A stretch of 64,000 bases of DNA from Rhodoferax sp. TH121 (GCF_002251855.1 NZ_NOXW01000020.1:62001-126000); one strand, 5' to 3'. Positions 17,840 through 29,944 are shown, counted from the stretch's first letter. Translations and numbers: made by a program. Notes: generated by a model not told the origin, from the letters alone.

Positions 17840-18631
17840 TTACGCCTTCAGGGTCGAGTACAGGCCGGTGACCCGGTCCATGACAGCCAACAGGTTTTCG
17901 CTGCTGACGAACACATCAGACATGGGCTTGGGGCGCTGCGCCCCTTCTTGCAGCTGTTTGAGCGCCATGTCAAAGAACACCCACTGCGCGTCGGCCAGCA
18001 GCAGTTCGTCCTTGATGCGCAGCGTGGCTTCAGGTGCGTTGCGCAGCAGCTCCATCGCAGCGGTGAATTCAGTGCGGGCCTTGCCGATTTCGATCGTCGC
18101 CACGCTGGCGTCCACCGGCAGCGTGGCGGCCAGGTAGAACTTGGCCATGCGTTGCGTCAGCATGCGCTGGCGCCCGGCCACGTTCACCAGTTTGCCCAGC
18201 GGTTTGGCCAGGGCGGCTTCGTACTGCTGGGTGCCTTGGTGGGCGAGGGCCAGCACCTTGGCGTCCAGTTGCAGCAGGGTGGCTGCAGCGTCGCGTGCGG
18301 GGGCCTTGCCGACCAGGGCAGTTTTGTACTCCGACCAAGCGGCTTCCAGCTTGCTGTATGTGGCTTGCACATCGGGCGTGGGGGCAAAGCCCTTGAGCTC
18401 TACCAGCTGGCGGTCAAACAGCGCCATGGACTTGTCCAGCACCAGTTGGGCGCTGGTTTTCTCCACGTTTTGCAGCAGGGCCAGCCAGGCCTTGCCCATG
18501 CGCTGGCTCAGCATACGCTGGCGTCCGGCCTTGTTGATGGCATCGCTCAAGTCTGTCACCTGCGCACGGATTGGCAGGGCCAAGCCCAGCCCGCTGGCGG
18601 TGGCTGCCGCAATCAGGGTTCTGCGTTGCAT
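17840..18631 (-). CDS. Exported protein with two PilJ-type domains
   Basis: 263 residues. The N-terminus MQRRTLIAAATASGLGLALP ends in a likely cleavage site after IRA; twin arginine at positions 3-4 makes Tat export possible. Two PilJ-type domains follow, each opening with the hallmark: AGRQRMLSQRMGKAWLAL (about 35-52) and AGRQRMLTQRMAKFYLA (about 150-166). No membrane anchor or signalling domain is seen after the signal, so the product should be a free periplasmic ligand-binding protein. It is placed 11 bases after nirB and before nirD, so nitrate or nitrite is the likely ligand (inference). The start at 18631 is the only ATG that gives the signal peptide. Confidence 0.85.
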   Translation of the reverse strand: MQRRTLIAAATASGLGLALPIRAQVTDLSDAINKAGRQRMLSQRMGKAWLALLQNVEKTSAQLVLDKSMALFDRQLVELKGFAPTPDVQATYSKLEAAWSEYKTALVGKAPARDAAATLLQLDAKVLALAHQGTQQYEAALAKPLGKLVNVAGRQRMLTQRMAKFYLAATLPVDASVATIEIGKARTEFTAAMELLRNAPEATLRIKDELLLADAQWVFFDMALKQLQEGAQRPKPMSDVFVSSENLLAVMDRVTGLYSTLKA

Positions 18632-18642
18632 GGCGGGGCCCT

Positions 18643-21081
18643 TCAGGCGTTGACCGGGGTGAACTGGCGCGTGTCCACCTGCGCGTCCTGGAAATCGAAC
18701 CACGGATCGGGCTCGCCATCCAGCGCGAACAGCAATTCCTCGTTCAAGGCCTTGCGGCCTTCGGCGTCTTCCAGGATGCGCTTCTTCACGTAGTCCAGGC
18801 CCACGCGGCTCACGTAGTGCACGGTGCGCTCCAGGTACCAGCCTTCCTTGCGGTAGAGCTGCATGAAGGCGCCGGTGTACTCCAGCACTTCTTCGGCGGT
18901 CTTGAGCTTCACAAAGAAGTGGGCTACCTCGGTCTTGATGCCGCCGTTGCCGGCGATGTACATTTCCCAGCCGCTGTCCACGCCGATGATGCCCACGTCC
19001 TTGATGCCGGCCTCCGCACAGTTGCGCGGGCAGCCCGATACGGCGTACTTCACCTTGTGCGGGGCGTACATGCGCCAATGGGCGCGCTCCAGGTCTTTGC
19101 CCATCTGGGTGCTGTCCTGGGTGCCCATGCGGCACCACTCTGACCCGACGCAGGTCTTTACCGTGCGCAAGGCCTTGGCGTAGGCGTGGCCGCTGGGCAT
19201 GCCTATGTCTTTCCACACCGCTTGCAGGTCTTCCTTTTTAACTCCGAGCAGGTCGATGCGCTGGCCGCCGGTGACCTTGACGGTGGGGATCTTGAACTTG
19301 TCTACCGCGTCCGCAATGCGGCGCAGTTCGTCGGCCGTAGTCTCGCCACCCCACATGCGCGGGATGACAGAGTAGGTGCCGTCCTTCTGGATGTTGGCGT
19401 GGCTGCGTTCGTTGATGAAGCGGCTTTGCGGGTCGTCCTTGGCTTCCTTGGGCCAGCTGCTGATGAGGTAGTAGTTCAGCGCGGGGCGGCAGCTGGAGCA
19501 GCCGTTGGGGGTCTTCCAGCCCATGCCTTTTTGGACGGCAGCAATAGTGAGGTATTTTTCTTTGAAGATGGCGTCGCGCACTTCCTGGTGGCTGTGGTCG
19601 GTGCAGCTGCACATGGCCTTTTTCTTGGGCGTGGCGGAGTAGTCACCACCGGCGGTGAACATGATGATCTGTTCCACCAAGCCGGTGCAGGAGCCACACG
19701 ATGCGCTGGCCTTGGTGTGCTTTTTCACCTCATCCAGGGTGAAAAGGCCTTTTTCCTTGATGGCCTTGCAGATGGTGCCCTTGGTCACACCGTTGCAGCC
19801 GCAGACCTCGTCGCTGTCGGCCATGGCGGCGGCCTTGTTCTGGCCTTGGTGGCCCACGTCACCAATGTTGGAGCCGCTTTCGCCAAACATCAGCTTGTCG
19901 CGGATGTCGGCAATGTTGCGGCCTTCGCGCAGCAGCTTGAAGTACCAGCTTCCGTCCACCGTGTCGCCGTACATGCAGGCACCAATCAGTTTGTCGTTCT
20001 GGATCACCAGCTTTTTGTAAACGCCACCGAAGGGATCGCTCATCACGATCTCTTCGGTCCCCTCGCCGCCGGTGAAGTTGCCGGCGGAGAACAGGTCGAT
20101 GCCGGTCACCTTGAGCTTGGTGGAGGTGAGCGAGCCTTGGTAGCGGCCGATACCGTACATGGCCAGGTGGTTGGCGGCCACTTTGGCCTGCTCGAACAGC
20201 GGCGCCACCAGCCCATAGGCAATGCCGCGGTGGGCAGCGCATTCGCCCACGCTGTAGATGCGCGCATCGGTCACGGTCTGCATGGTGTCAGTCACCACAA
20301 TGCCGCGGTCCACATGCAGGCGCATGCTGGCGGCCAGTTCAGTGTTTGGGCGAATGCCCACGGCCATCACGACCAGGTCGGCCGGCACTTCGGTGCCGTC
20401 CTTGAACTTGATGGATTTGACGCGGCCATCTTCGCCACCGATGAGTTCCTGGGTTTGTGCACCCATCAGGAAGTTCAGGCCACGCTCTTCCAGCGATTTC
20501 TGCAGCAGGCCGCCGGCCATGGTGTCGAGCTGGCGTTCCATGAGTGTGGGTTGCACATGCACCACGGTGACTTGCATGCCGCGCAACATCAGGCCATTGG
20601 CCGCTTCCAGACCCAGCAGGCCACCACCGATGACCACGGCGTGCTTGTACTTGGTGGCCGCCTCGATCATGGCGTTAGTGTCCGCAATGTCGCGGTAGGC
20701 GATCACACCTTGCAAGTCCTTGCCGGGCACGGGCAGGATGAAGGGGTTGGAGCCGGTGCACAACAGCAGACGGTCGTACTCCGCTTCCGTGCCATCGGCC
20801 GCGCGCACGATGCGTTTGACGCGGTCCACTTCGACCACTTTCTTGCCAGCGTGCAGCGTGATCTTGTTTTCGGCGTACCACTCAAAAGAGTTCAGCACGA
20901 TCTCGTCCAGCGTCTGTTCGCCGGCCAGCACGGGGCTGAGCAAGATGCGGTTGTAGTTGGGGTGGGGCTCGGCGCCAAAGACCGTGATGTCGTACAGATC
21001 AGGGGCGACCTTGATCAGTTCTTCAATGGTGCGCACACCGGCCATGCCGTTGCCAATCATTACCAGTTTCGATTTTTTCAT
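18643..21081 (-). CDS. nirB: Nitrite reductase [NAD(P)H] large subunit
   Basis: 812 residues; cytosolic enzyme that reduces nitrite to ammonium with NADH, FAD, Fe-S and siroheme. N-terminal FAD/NAD fold (KLVMIGNGMAGVRTIEELI, VIGGGLLGLEAANGL), two BFD-like Fe-S modules (CGCNGVTKGTIC with SCGSC, and CSCTDHSHQEVRDAI with CSSC), then ferredoxin-like and siroheme domains with CVGSEWC and SGCPRNCAEAG providing four cysteines for 4Fe-4S/siroheme. The ATG at 21081 gives MKKSKLVMIG; the open frame upstream covers the regulatory leader. First gene of the nirB-PilJ-nirD-nasA-ybiB-cobA-PilJ/MCP operon. Confidence 0.96.
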   Translation of the reverse strand: MKKSKLVMIGNGMAGVRTIEELIKVAPDLYDITVFGAEPHPNYNRILLSPVLAGEQTLDEIVLNSFEWYAENKITLHAGKKVVEVDRVKRIVRAADGTEAEYDRLLLCTGSNPFILPVPGKDLQGVIAYRDIADTNAMIEAATKYKHAVVIGGGLLGLEAANGLMLRGMQVTVVHVQPTLMERQLDTMAGGLLQKSLEERGLNFLMGAQTQELIGGEDGRVKSIKFKDGTEVPADLVVMAVGIRPNTELAASMRLHVDRGIVVTDTMQTVTDARIYSVGECAAHRGIAYGLVAPLFEQAKVAANHLAMYGIGRYQGSLTSTKLKVTGIDLFSAGNFTGGEGTEEIVMSDPFGGVYKKLVIQNDKLIGACMYGDTVDGSWYFKLLREGRNIADIRDKLMFGESGSNIGDVGHQGQNKAAAMADSDEVCGCNGVTKGTICKAIKEKGLFTLDEVKKHTKASASCGSCTGLVEQIIMFTAGGDYSATPKKKAMCSCTDHSHQEVRDAIFKEKYLTIAAVQKGMGWKTPNGCSSCRPALNYYLISSWPKEAKDDPQSRFINERSHANIQKDGTYSVIPRMWGGETTADELRRIADAVDKFKIPTVKVTGGQRIDLLGVKKEDLQAVWKDIGMPSGHAYAKALRTVKTCVGSEWCRMGTQDSTQMGKDLERAHWRMYAPHKVKYAVSGCPRNCAEAGIKDVGIIGVDSGWEMYIAGNGGIKTEVAHFFVKLKTAEEVLEYTGAFMQLYRKEGWYLERTVHYVSRVGLDYVKKRILEDAEGRKALNEELLFALDGEPDPWFDFQDAQVDTRQFTPVNA

Positions 21082-21209
21082 AGTCGCCACTCCAAAGAAC
21101 GAGACGGATAGGGATGTGGCAAGGCCACATGCCAGAAATAAGGGGGTAGAGGAGATCCGCGCCTCATGCGAAGGCGCACCAGCAAGCACTGGCGTTGGAC
21201 AAGTTGCAA

Positions 21210-21275
21210 CTGCGCGACGTCGTTGTGCGCAGAACTGGTCAACCTGTCATCTCGTTGGGGCGCGTCGTTGCGCCC
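21210..21275 (-). promoter_or_regulatory. Twin-hairpin ANTAR target in the nirB leader
   Basis: On the nirB RNA, hairpin 1 (21258-21275) is GGGCGC, loop AACGAC, GCGCCC. Hairpin 2 (21210-21232) is CUGCGCAC, loop AACGAC, then GUCGCGCAG, with one bulged C. Both loops are six bases with A at 1 and G at 4, the rule described for RNAs bound by ANTAR antiterminators such as NasR, NasT and AmiR. The linker is 25 bases. Hairpin 1 begins one or two bases after the predicted start of transcription. Confidence 0.75.
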
Positions 21276-21286
21276 GACGGAGTTAA

Positions 21287-21302
21287 TGCAAAAGCTGTGC
21301 CA
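21287..21302 (-). promoter_or_regulatory. Sigma-54 promoter of nirB
   Basis: Minus strand reads TGGCACAGCTTTTGCA, a full match to TGGCAC-N5-TTGCA with GG and GC ten bases apart. Predicted transcription start near 21276, giving a leader of about 195 bases. No clear NtrC dyad was found upstream. Confidence 0.8.
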
Positions 21303-21414
21303 TATGATCGGCACCTCGCCGCGCACCACCGTCTACACGGGCTGCCTGGTCTGCGAATTGCGTGGCGCCGAATCGCCTGCAAGCCCCGTTGTTCCTTGTA
21401 AAACGCTGTTTGTT

Positions 21415-22698
21415 ATGACCTCCGTCTTGTTGTGTGCCACCCGCCCAATGACCGCCCCTACGCTGGCCGCCGACCTGAAGGCGGCCGGCTTTGTAGTGCT
21501 GGCCACGGTCGCCGATTGCAGCAATTTGGTGCAGGGTGTGGTGCTACACGCACCAGATGTGGTGGTGTGCGATGTGTCCCTGCCCACCAGTGCGTGGTTC
21601 CAGGCGCTGCAGCTAGTAGGGAAGACCGTGCCTCGCCCCCTGGTCATGTTCACCAACGATACTGATGCCGGTCACATCGCGCAGGCCACCGAGTGTGGTG
21701 TGCATGTTTATGTGGTGAATGGCTATGGGGCCAACCGGCTTCGCCCACTGATCCAATTGGCCCAGGCGCGCTTTCACAAGGACCTGCACCAGCGCCAAAC
21801 CTATGTGGAACTGGCCACCCGTTTTGAAGAGCGCAAAGCGGTGGACCGGGCCAAGAGCATTCTCATGAAGGCGCAGAGCCTTTCAGACGATGACGCCTTC
21901 CGCGCCCTGCGTTCTGCCGCCATGAGTTCCAACCAGCGCATGGGGCAGCTGTCGCAGCACATCATCCAGTCGGCCCACTTTGCGGAGGCGGTCAATCGTT
22001 CGGGCCAGCTGCGCATGCTGTCGCAGCGCCTGGTCAAGTTGCACCTCTTGCAGGCTGCACAGGTACAGGCCGTGCACCACGCCGCCTTGCTGCAAGACTC
22101 GGTGCAGTGGGTGGATGGCAACTTTGCGCTGTTGCGCAAAAACCTGTCCCAGCCCACCTATGGCGACCTGCTGGAGCAGGTCGCCAGTACGTGGGAGCAG
22201 CTCAAGGTCGCGCTGGCCCAGGACAGCATCGAGGCTATAGAGCAGCAGGCCGAAGCGCTACTGCAGGGCGCTGAGCGGCTGACCACCAGCCTGGAAAGCT
22301 CGGGCGCGGCCGCGCCGCTGCATGTGCTGAACCTGGCGGGGCGCCAGCGCATGCTGTCGCAGCGCTTCAGCAAATATGCACTGCTGGCACTGGCGGGCGA
22401 AGGAGCGGCCCTGGAGCTGGCCCAGGCCAGCATGCGGGCGGCCCAGCGCGAGTTTGAAGAGGTGCTGACGTACCTGAACGGCATCCCCTTGAGCACGCCT
22501 GACATCCACGGCACGTTGGCTGCGGCAGGTGTGGCCTGGTTGCAGATGGTGGCGGCTGCCCAAAACGCCCAGCGCTTGCCCTTCTCCAAACGGCGCGCGC
22601 AGTTGGAGGAGCTGGCCACAGGCAGCGAAACCTTGTTGGGCTTGTTTGAACAGCTCTCTACCCACTACGAACGCAGCATGCAGATGCTACTGGGCTAG
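21415..22698 (+). CDS. NasT-like response regulator: REC, ANTAR and two PilJ-type domains
   Basis: 427 residues. The N-terminal 125 resemble the receiver-like domain of NasT (VLLCATRP, PDVVVCDVSLP with D in the phosphorylation position, RPLVMFTNDTDAGHIAQA). Residues about 130-185 are an ANTAR RNA-binding domain (FEERKAVDRAKSILMKAQSLSDDDAFRALRSAAM, seen as two pieces around the KAVDRAK helix). The remaining 240 residues hold two PilJ-type domains opening with SGQLRMLSQRLVKLHLL and AGRQRMLSQRFSKYALL. Known nitrate antiterminators use either NasS plus NasT or NIT-ANTAR (NasR); here a nitrate-sensor-like module is fused in duplicate behind ANTAR. Divergent from nirB, whose leader has ANTAR-type hairpins, so it probably controls nirB. 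The ATG at 21415 is chosen by alignment to NasT. Confidence 0.85.
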   Translation: MTSVLLCATRPMTAPTLAADLKAAGFVVLATVADCSNLVQGVVLHAPDVVVCDVSLPTSAWFQALQLVGKTVPRPLVMFTNDTDAGHIAQATECGVHVYVVNGYGANRLRPLIQLAQARFHKDLHQRQTYVELATRFEERKAVDRAKSILMKAQSLSDDDAFRALRSAAMSSNQRMGQLSQHIIQSAHFAEAVNRSGQLRMLSQRLVKLHLLQAAQVQAVHHAALLQDSVQWVDGNFALLRKNLSQPTYGDLLEQVASTWEQLKVALAQDSIEAIEQQAEALLQGAERLTTSLESSGAAAPLHVLNLAGRQRMLSQRFSKYALLALAGEGAALELAQASMRAAQREFEEVLTYLNGIPLSTPDIHGTLAAAGVAWLQMVAAAQNAQRLPFSKRRAQLEELATGSETLLGLFEQLSTHYERSMQMLLG

Positions 22699-22718
22699 GG
22701 CATAGCCAGGGTCAGTTC

Positions 22719-22733
22719 GCACGACTTTGGTGC
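22719..22733 (+). promoter_or_regulatory. NtrC-like operator upstream of the PP2C-kinase gene
   Basis: GCAC-GACTTTG-GTGC, fitting the NtrC core GCAC-N7-GTGC, extended by one pair (CGCAC/GTGCG). About 45 bases upstream of the predicted sigma-54 start, closer than usual for an enhancer. Confidence 0.55.
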
Positions 22734-22747
22734 GATGCAACAACGTG

Positions 22748-22763
22748 CGGCACCAAAATTGCT
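22748..22763 (+). promoter_or_regulatory. Sigma-54 promoter of the PP2C-kinase gene
   Basis: CGGCACCAAAATTGCT matches the -24/-12 pattern with GG and GC ten bases apart. The predicted +1 is 22774 or 22775, at the A of the gene's ATG, so the message would have essentially no leader. A dyad GCACCAA (22750-22756) / TTGGTGC (22768-22774) overlaps the promoter. Confidence 0.7.
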
Positions 22764-22774
22764 TATCTTGGTGC

Positions 22775-24535
<1,761 letters not shown>

Positions 24536-24551
24536 GCAGGAAGCGTGCGGT

Positions 24552-26861
<2,310 letters not shown>

Positions 26862-26997
26862 CCGCGTTCTGGGGTAAAAGGGGCCGTGTGGAGAGAAGCC
26901 CACAGTTCTGCTGCTTTACAAAAAAAAGACTGTCCCGCAAGCCACTGCGTGTCACACCAAGGCGCTACGATGGGTTCACCACGTGAAGGGATCGCCC

Positions 26998-27171
26998 ATG
27001 CGGAAAGTTCGGCAGCCTGGTAAAGCGTTGATACCTCCGATGCAGCAGCGTCAACCGCGGCTGACTTCGTTTCAGCGGGAGTTGCAGCGGCACATGAAAT
27101 GCAGCGCCCAGCACGCGGCGTGGTTCGATGCCCTGCTCAGCAGGGACAGCCCGTCCAAGCTGGACCACTGA
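26998..27171 (+). CDS. Small basic hypothetical protein
   Basis: 57 residues, no family recognised. Sequence is basic and helix-prone in the middle (RLTSFQRELQRHMKCSAQHAAWFDALL). AAGGGA lies seven bases before the ATG, which supports translation; a GTG fifteen bases upstream is an alternative start. It stands alone between katG (divergent) and the next hypothetical gene, which follows 82 bases later. Confidence 0.5.
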   Translation: MRKVRQPGKALIPPMQQRQPRLTSFQRELQRHMKCSAQHAAWFDALLSRDSPSKLDH

Positions 27172-27253
27172 GCGGCTCAGGGGGCGGCGCGGTGAAATCG
27201 GCGGGTTTTCTCCGGCATGCGCTAAAGTGCTCCCACGCACTTTGGAGTTCTGC

Positions 27254-27766
27254 ATGCACCCTGACACCCTGAAACACAAAGCGAGCCTCTGGTTCGGCGA
27301 GTTCGGCACTTCGGTGCACATCACCGATGTGTACTGGGAAGGCGACATCACCCAGGCGGAGTTGATGGCCGTGGCCGACCAGATCTCACCCGACTGGCAA
27401 ACCATTGACCTGGAGCTGGACCCTCAGCACCCCTGCCACGGGCAGACCTACCGTCTGACCAAGCCGTGGCCCCCACGCGCAGACGAAGAAGAGGCCTTGC
27501 GTGCCCTGGAGATGGAAGATGCCCTGGAGGGCCATTACGTCTGGGTGCATTGTTGCCAGATCGTGATGGACCCAGAGGGTGATTTGCTTGATGAAGCAGG
27601 GCGCGCTTACCGCCAGAGCTTCAGCACGGTGATGTTTTGCACCGAATTCACATCGTTCGACGACATTGCCCAGCAGTGTGACGAGAACTTTGGCAAAGGC
27701 GAGTGGGACGAGTACGAGCTGTACCTGGACGATGCCCTGCCCACACCCGTGGCCTCCTTCGGCTGA
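27254..27766 (+). CDS. Hypothetical protein, acidic
   Basis: 170 residues, no family recognised. Strongly acidic, no signal peptide and no membrane segment, so probably cytosolic. It has many aromatic residues (WFGEF, VYWEGD, HYVWVHCC) and an acidic C-terminal half (ENFGKGEWDEYELYLDD). GGAG lies eight bases before the ATG at 27254. Followed after 12 bases by the DUF3750 gene, perhaps cotranscribed. Confidence 0.75.
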   Translation: MHPDTLKHKASLWFGEFGTSVHITDVYWEGDITQAELMAVADQISPDWQTIDLELDPQHPCHGQTYRLTKPWPPRADEEEALRALEMEDALEGHYVWVHCCQIVMDPEGDLLDEAGRAYRQSFSTVMFCTEFTSFDDIAQQCDENFGKGEWDEYELYLDDALPTPVASFG

Positions 27767-27778
27767 TACCCGGCGGTG

Positions 27779-28564
27779 ATGGCGGTGCGAGCGTATTGGC
27801 GTCTGGCGTCGGTGTGCCTCTGGGTGGGGCTGGTATTGGGCACCCAGGGTGCGCAGGCCCAGCAAAACGCCACCCGTAACTGGGCGACAGCACCACGGCA
27901 TTCCTCTGGTCAGGCGCCAGACCCCCGAAGGTTTGTGGATCAGGCCGTTGTGCAGGTGTATGCCGCGCCCACCTATGGCTGGCGCGGCAATTTTGCGGTG
28001 CACCCCTGGATCATTTACAAGCGTGAAGGCCAGACTGCGTACACGCGCTACGACGTGGTGGGCTGGCGTGCGCCGCAGGTGGTGCAGCGCAACTACGCCA
28101 TCCCGGATGGCCTGTGGTACGGCTCTCACCCGGAGTTGTTGGTCGACCACCGGGGCTCTGGCGTGGAGGCCATGATTGACCAGATTGAAACGGCGGTGGC
28201 CAGCTACCCCTATGTGGACCAGTACCGCAGCTACCCCGGGCCCAATAGCAACACCTTTTTGGCGCACATTGGCCGTGAAGTGCCGGCGCTCCAACTGGAT
28301 TTGCCACCCAATGCGATTGGCAAGGATTACCGGCCGCTGAGCCGTCCGGTGGGGATGTCTCCGTCAGGCTCCGGTGTGCAAGTGTCCGTGTGGGGGCTGC
28401 TGGGGCTGAGTGTGGGTCTGCAGGAAGGCCTGGAACTCAATGTGCTGGGCCTGAACTTTGGTATTGACCTGAATACTCCGGCGCTGCGCTTGCCCTTTTT
28501 GGGGCGCGTGGGCATGCGCGATACGCCTGCTCCGCACAGTGACCGCGCAGAGGCAGGCGGTTAG
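27779..28564 (+). CDS. DUF3750 family exported protein
   Basis: 261 residues, DUF3750 family of unknown function. N-terminal signal peptide (VRAYWRLASVCLWVGLVLG, cleavage near AQAQ). The family core includes VQVYAAPTYGWRGNFAVHPW, YTRYDVVGW, PDGLWYGSHPELLVDHRG, YPGPNSNTFLAHIGREVP and LPPNAIGKDY, a pattern rather like papain-type acyltransferase folds with NSNTF near a possible active site, but no activity is known. The C-terminal 80 residues are Gly/Leu-rich and could contact the membrane. GTG just before the ATG is an alternative start. Confidence 0.85.
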   Translation: MAVRAYWRLASVCLWVGLVLGTQGAQAQQNATRNWATAPRHSSGQAPDPRRFVDQAVVQVYAAPTYGWRGNFAVHPWIIYKREGQTAYTRYDVVGWRAPQVVQRNYAIPDGLWYGSHPELLVDHRGSGVEAMIDQIETAVASYPYVDQYRSYPGPNSNTFLAHIGREVPALQLDLPPNAIGKDYRPLSRPVGMSPSGSGVQVSVWGLLGLSVGLQEGLELNVLGLNFGIDLNTPALRLPFLGRVGMRDTPAPHSDRAEAGG

Positions 28565-28593
28565 TACCACCGGGCGAGTGCGCTGAGCGAGGC

Positions 28594-29808
28594 TTACGCG
28601 CTACGCGCACGGCCTCCCTTTTCTGCCCAGGTCCGGGTCCAGCGGACTTGCATGGTGCGCATGACGACCAGCATGAGCAGCGAGAAGATGGACAACGCCA
28701 CAAAGCCGGACATGAAGCTGCCGGTGTGCTGCTTGGATTGGCCCATCAGTGCCGGGATGGTGCCACCACCCAAGGCGCCGATTTCCCCAATCATGGAGCC
28801 GGCCACGGCGGTCGAGGTGGGCCAGCGCAAGGGCACCAGCTGAAACAGCGCGCCGTTACCCGCACCCAGCGCCGCAAAGCACAGAATCAGCAGCAGGGTG
28901 GTCATGACCAGCGAGCCGGACGACATGCCCACACCGATGAGTGCCAGCGAGACGATGACCAAGACCACCGTCAGCGTGTTCACGCCGCCCCAGTGGTCAG
29001 AGATCCAGCCACCGGCCACCCGCACTACCGCCCCCATCAGCGCGGCCAGCATGGTGAGCTGCCCGGCTTGCACCTTGCTCACGCCAAACTGGTCGTAGTA
29101 GTAGGTGGGCAAGAAGGTGACGATCCCGATAAAACCACCGAAGGTCACCACATAGATCAGACTGAACACCCAGCCGTCGCTTTCCATCAGGCAGGCCAGG
29201 TGCTGGCGCATGCTGGCGTGTTCGTCACGGTCTGGCGGCTCCTTGGCCATGAAGAACACCACGGCCATGGGCACCAAGGAGGCCAGTGCCGCAATGCCGT
29301 AGACGCTTTGCCAGCCGTAGGCTTGGGCCAGGGGCGGTGCCAGCAGCGCCGCCAGTGCGGTGCCCGCATTGCCCGCGCCCACCAGGCCCATGGCCAAACC
29401 CTTGTACCGGGGTGGGTACCAGCCTGAACCCAGCGACATGGCCACTCCAAAGCTGGCACCTGCCACGCCCAGTAGAAGAGCCATCTTGAGCAGGTCGTCA
29501 TAGGTGTGCACAAAGAAGTAGCCAAACGACATGGTGAAGGTAATCAGTGCCAACTCAACCATGGTGGCGGTTTTGCGCCCCACGTACTGCGCCAGAAGCC
29601 CCAGCGGAAACCGCATGATGGCCCCGGCCACGATGGGGATGGACAGCAGCAGCCCTTTTTGCGACGCCGTCAGCTGAAACTGCTCGCTGATAAAGGGTGC
29701 CATGGCGCCATTCATCACCCAGATGACGAACGAGAACATCAGGTAAAAAAACGCGGCAAACAGGGTGGGGGTGTGTCCGCTTTTCAAAAATTGGCGAAAT
29801 CCGGCCAT
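28594..29808 (-). CDS. narK: Nitrate/nitrite transporter, NarK/NasA family of the MFS
   Basis: 404 residues, about twelve membrane helices. The nitrate signature glycine motifs are present as GLVGAGNAGTALAAL (helix 5) and GAGNGALFQLVPLRW (helix 11), and helix 2 has an arginine of the substrate site (AGAIMRFPLGLLAQYVGRK). Probably imports nitrate, or exchanges nitrate and nitrite, across the inner membrane. Begins MAGFRQFLKSGHTPTL at 29808; the open frame upstream covers the leader. It is downstream of nrtABC but after a strong terminator and with its own sigma-54-like promoter, so it seems to be a separate unit. The symbol narK is by family. Confidence 0.93.
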   Translation of the reverse strand: MAGFRQFLKSGHTPTLFAAFFYLMFSFVIWVMNGAMAPFISEQFQLTASQKGLLLSIPIVAGAIMRFPLGLLAQYVGRKTATMVELALITFTMSFGYFFVHTYDDLLKMALLLGVAGASFGVAMSLGSGWYPPRYKGLAMGLVGAGNAGTALAALLAPPLAQAYGWQSVYGIAALASLVPMAVVFFMAKEPPDRDEHASMRQHLACLMESDGWVFSLIYVVTFGGFIGIVTFLPTYYYDQFGVSKVQAGQLTMLAALMGAVVRVAGGWISDHWGGVNTLTVVLVIVSLALIGVGMSSGSLVMTTLLLILCFAALGAGNGALFQLVPLRWPTSTAVAGSMIGEIGALGGGTIPALMGQSKQHTGSFMSGFVALSIFSLLMLVVMRTMQVRWTRTWAEKGGRARSA

Positions 29809-29890
29809 GGGTGGGCTCCGTAGAGGTTCTGGGGGGGAGAGAGGGGGGCGGAGGCGACGGGTACCGTTTACAGGCACCAGATCCAAATGT

Positions 29891-29944
29891 GCGCTACCAG
29901 AGGGGTAAGCGCTCAACCGCAAGTTCGCCAGACCTTCGTTGGTC
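29891..29944 (-). promoter_or_regulatory. Hairpins in the narK leader, one with an ANTAR-type loop
   Basis: On the narK RNA, hairpin 1 (29931-29944) is GACC, loop AACGAA, GGUC; the loop follows the A1/G4 rule and starts about seven bases after the predicted +1. Hairpin 2 (29891-29912) pairs GCGCUUACC with GGUAGCGC around a CCUCU loop and does not follow the rule. No terminator with a U-run follows, so antitermination here is less certain than for nrtA. Confidence 0.5.

Larger units (their letters stand above)
21082..21414. promoter_or_regulatory. Divergent control region of nirB and the ANTAR-PilJ gene
   Basis: 333 bases without a credible gene. Minus-strand side: a sigma-54 promoter, two hairpins with AACGAC loops (listed separately), then two further hairpins, GCGCCT/AGGCGC near 21150-21175 and ATGTGG/CCACAT near 21115-21131. 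These end in mixed C/T stretches rather than a clean U-run, so a terminator here is possible but weak. I see no convincing promoter for the plus-strand gene. Confidence 0.6.

Noticed and set aside
19186..21111. 641-codon plus-strand frame opposite nirB
   Set aside because: Composition is His/Gly/Val-rich shadow sequence without any domain, and nirB on the other strand is certain.
21115..21175. Possible intrinsic terminator in the nirB leader
   Set aside because: Two hairpins are visible but neither is followed by a continuous U-run, so I did not list a terminator.
22727..22774. TTG start 16 codons upstream for the PP2C-kinase gene
   Set aside because: It would lie inside the NtrC-like dyad and upstream of the sigma-54 start, and the added residues are unlike any PP2C N-terminus.
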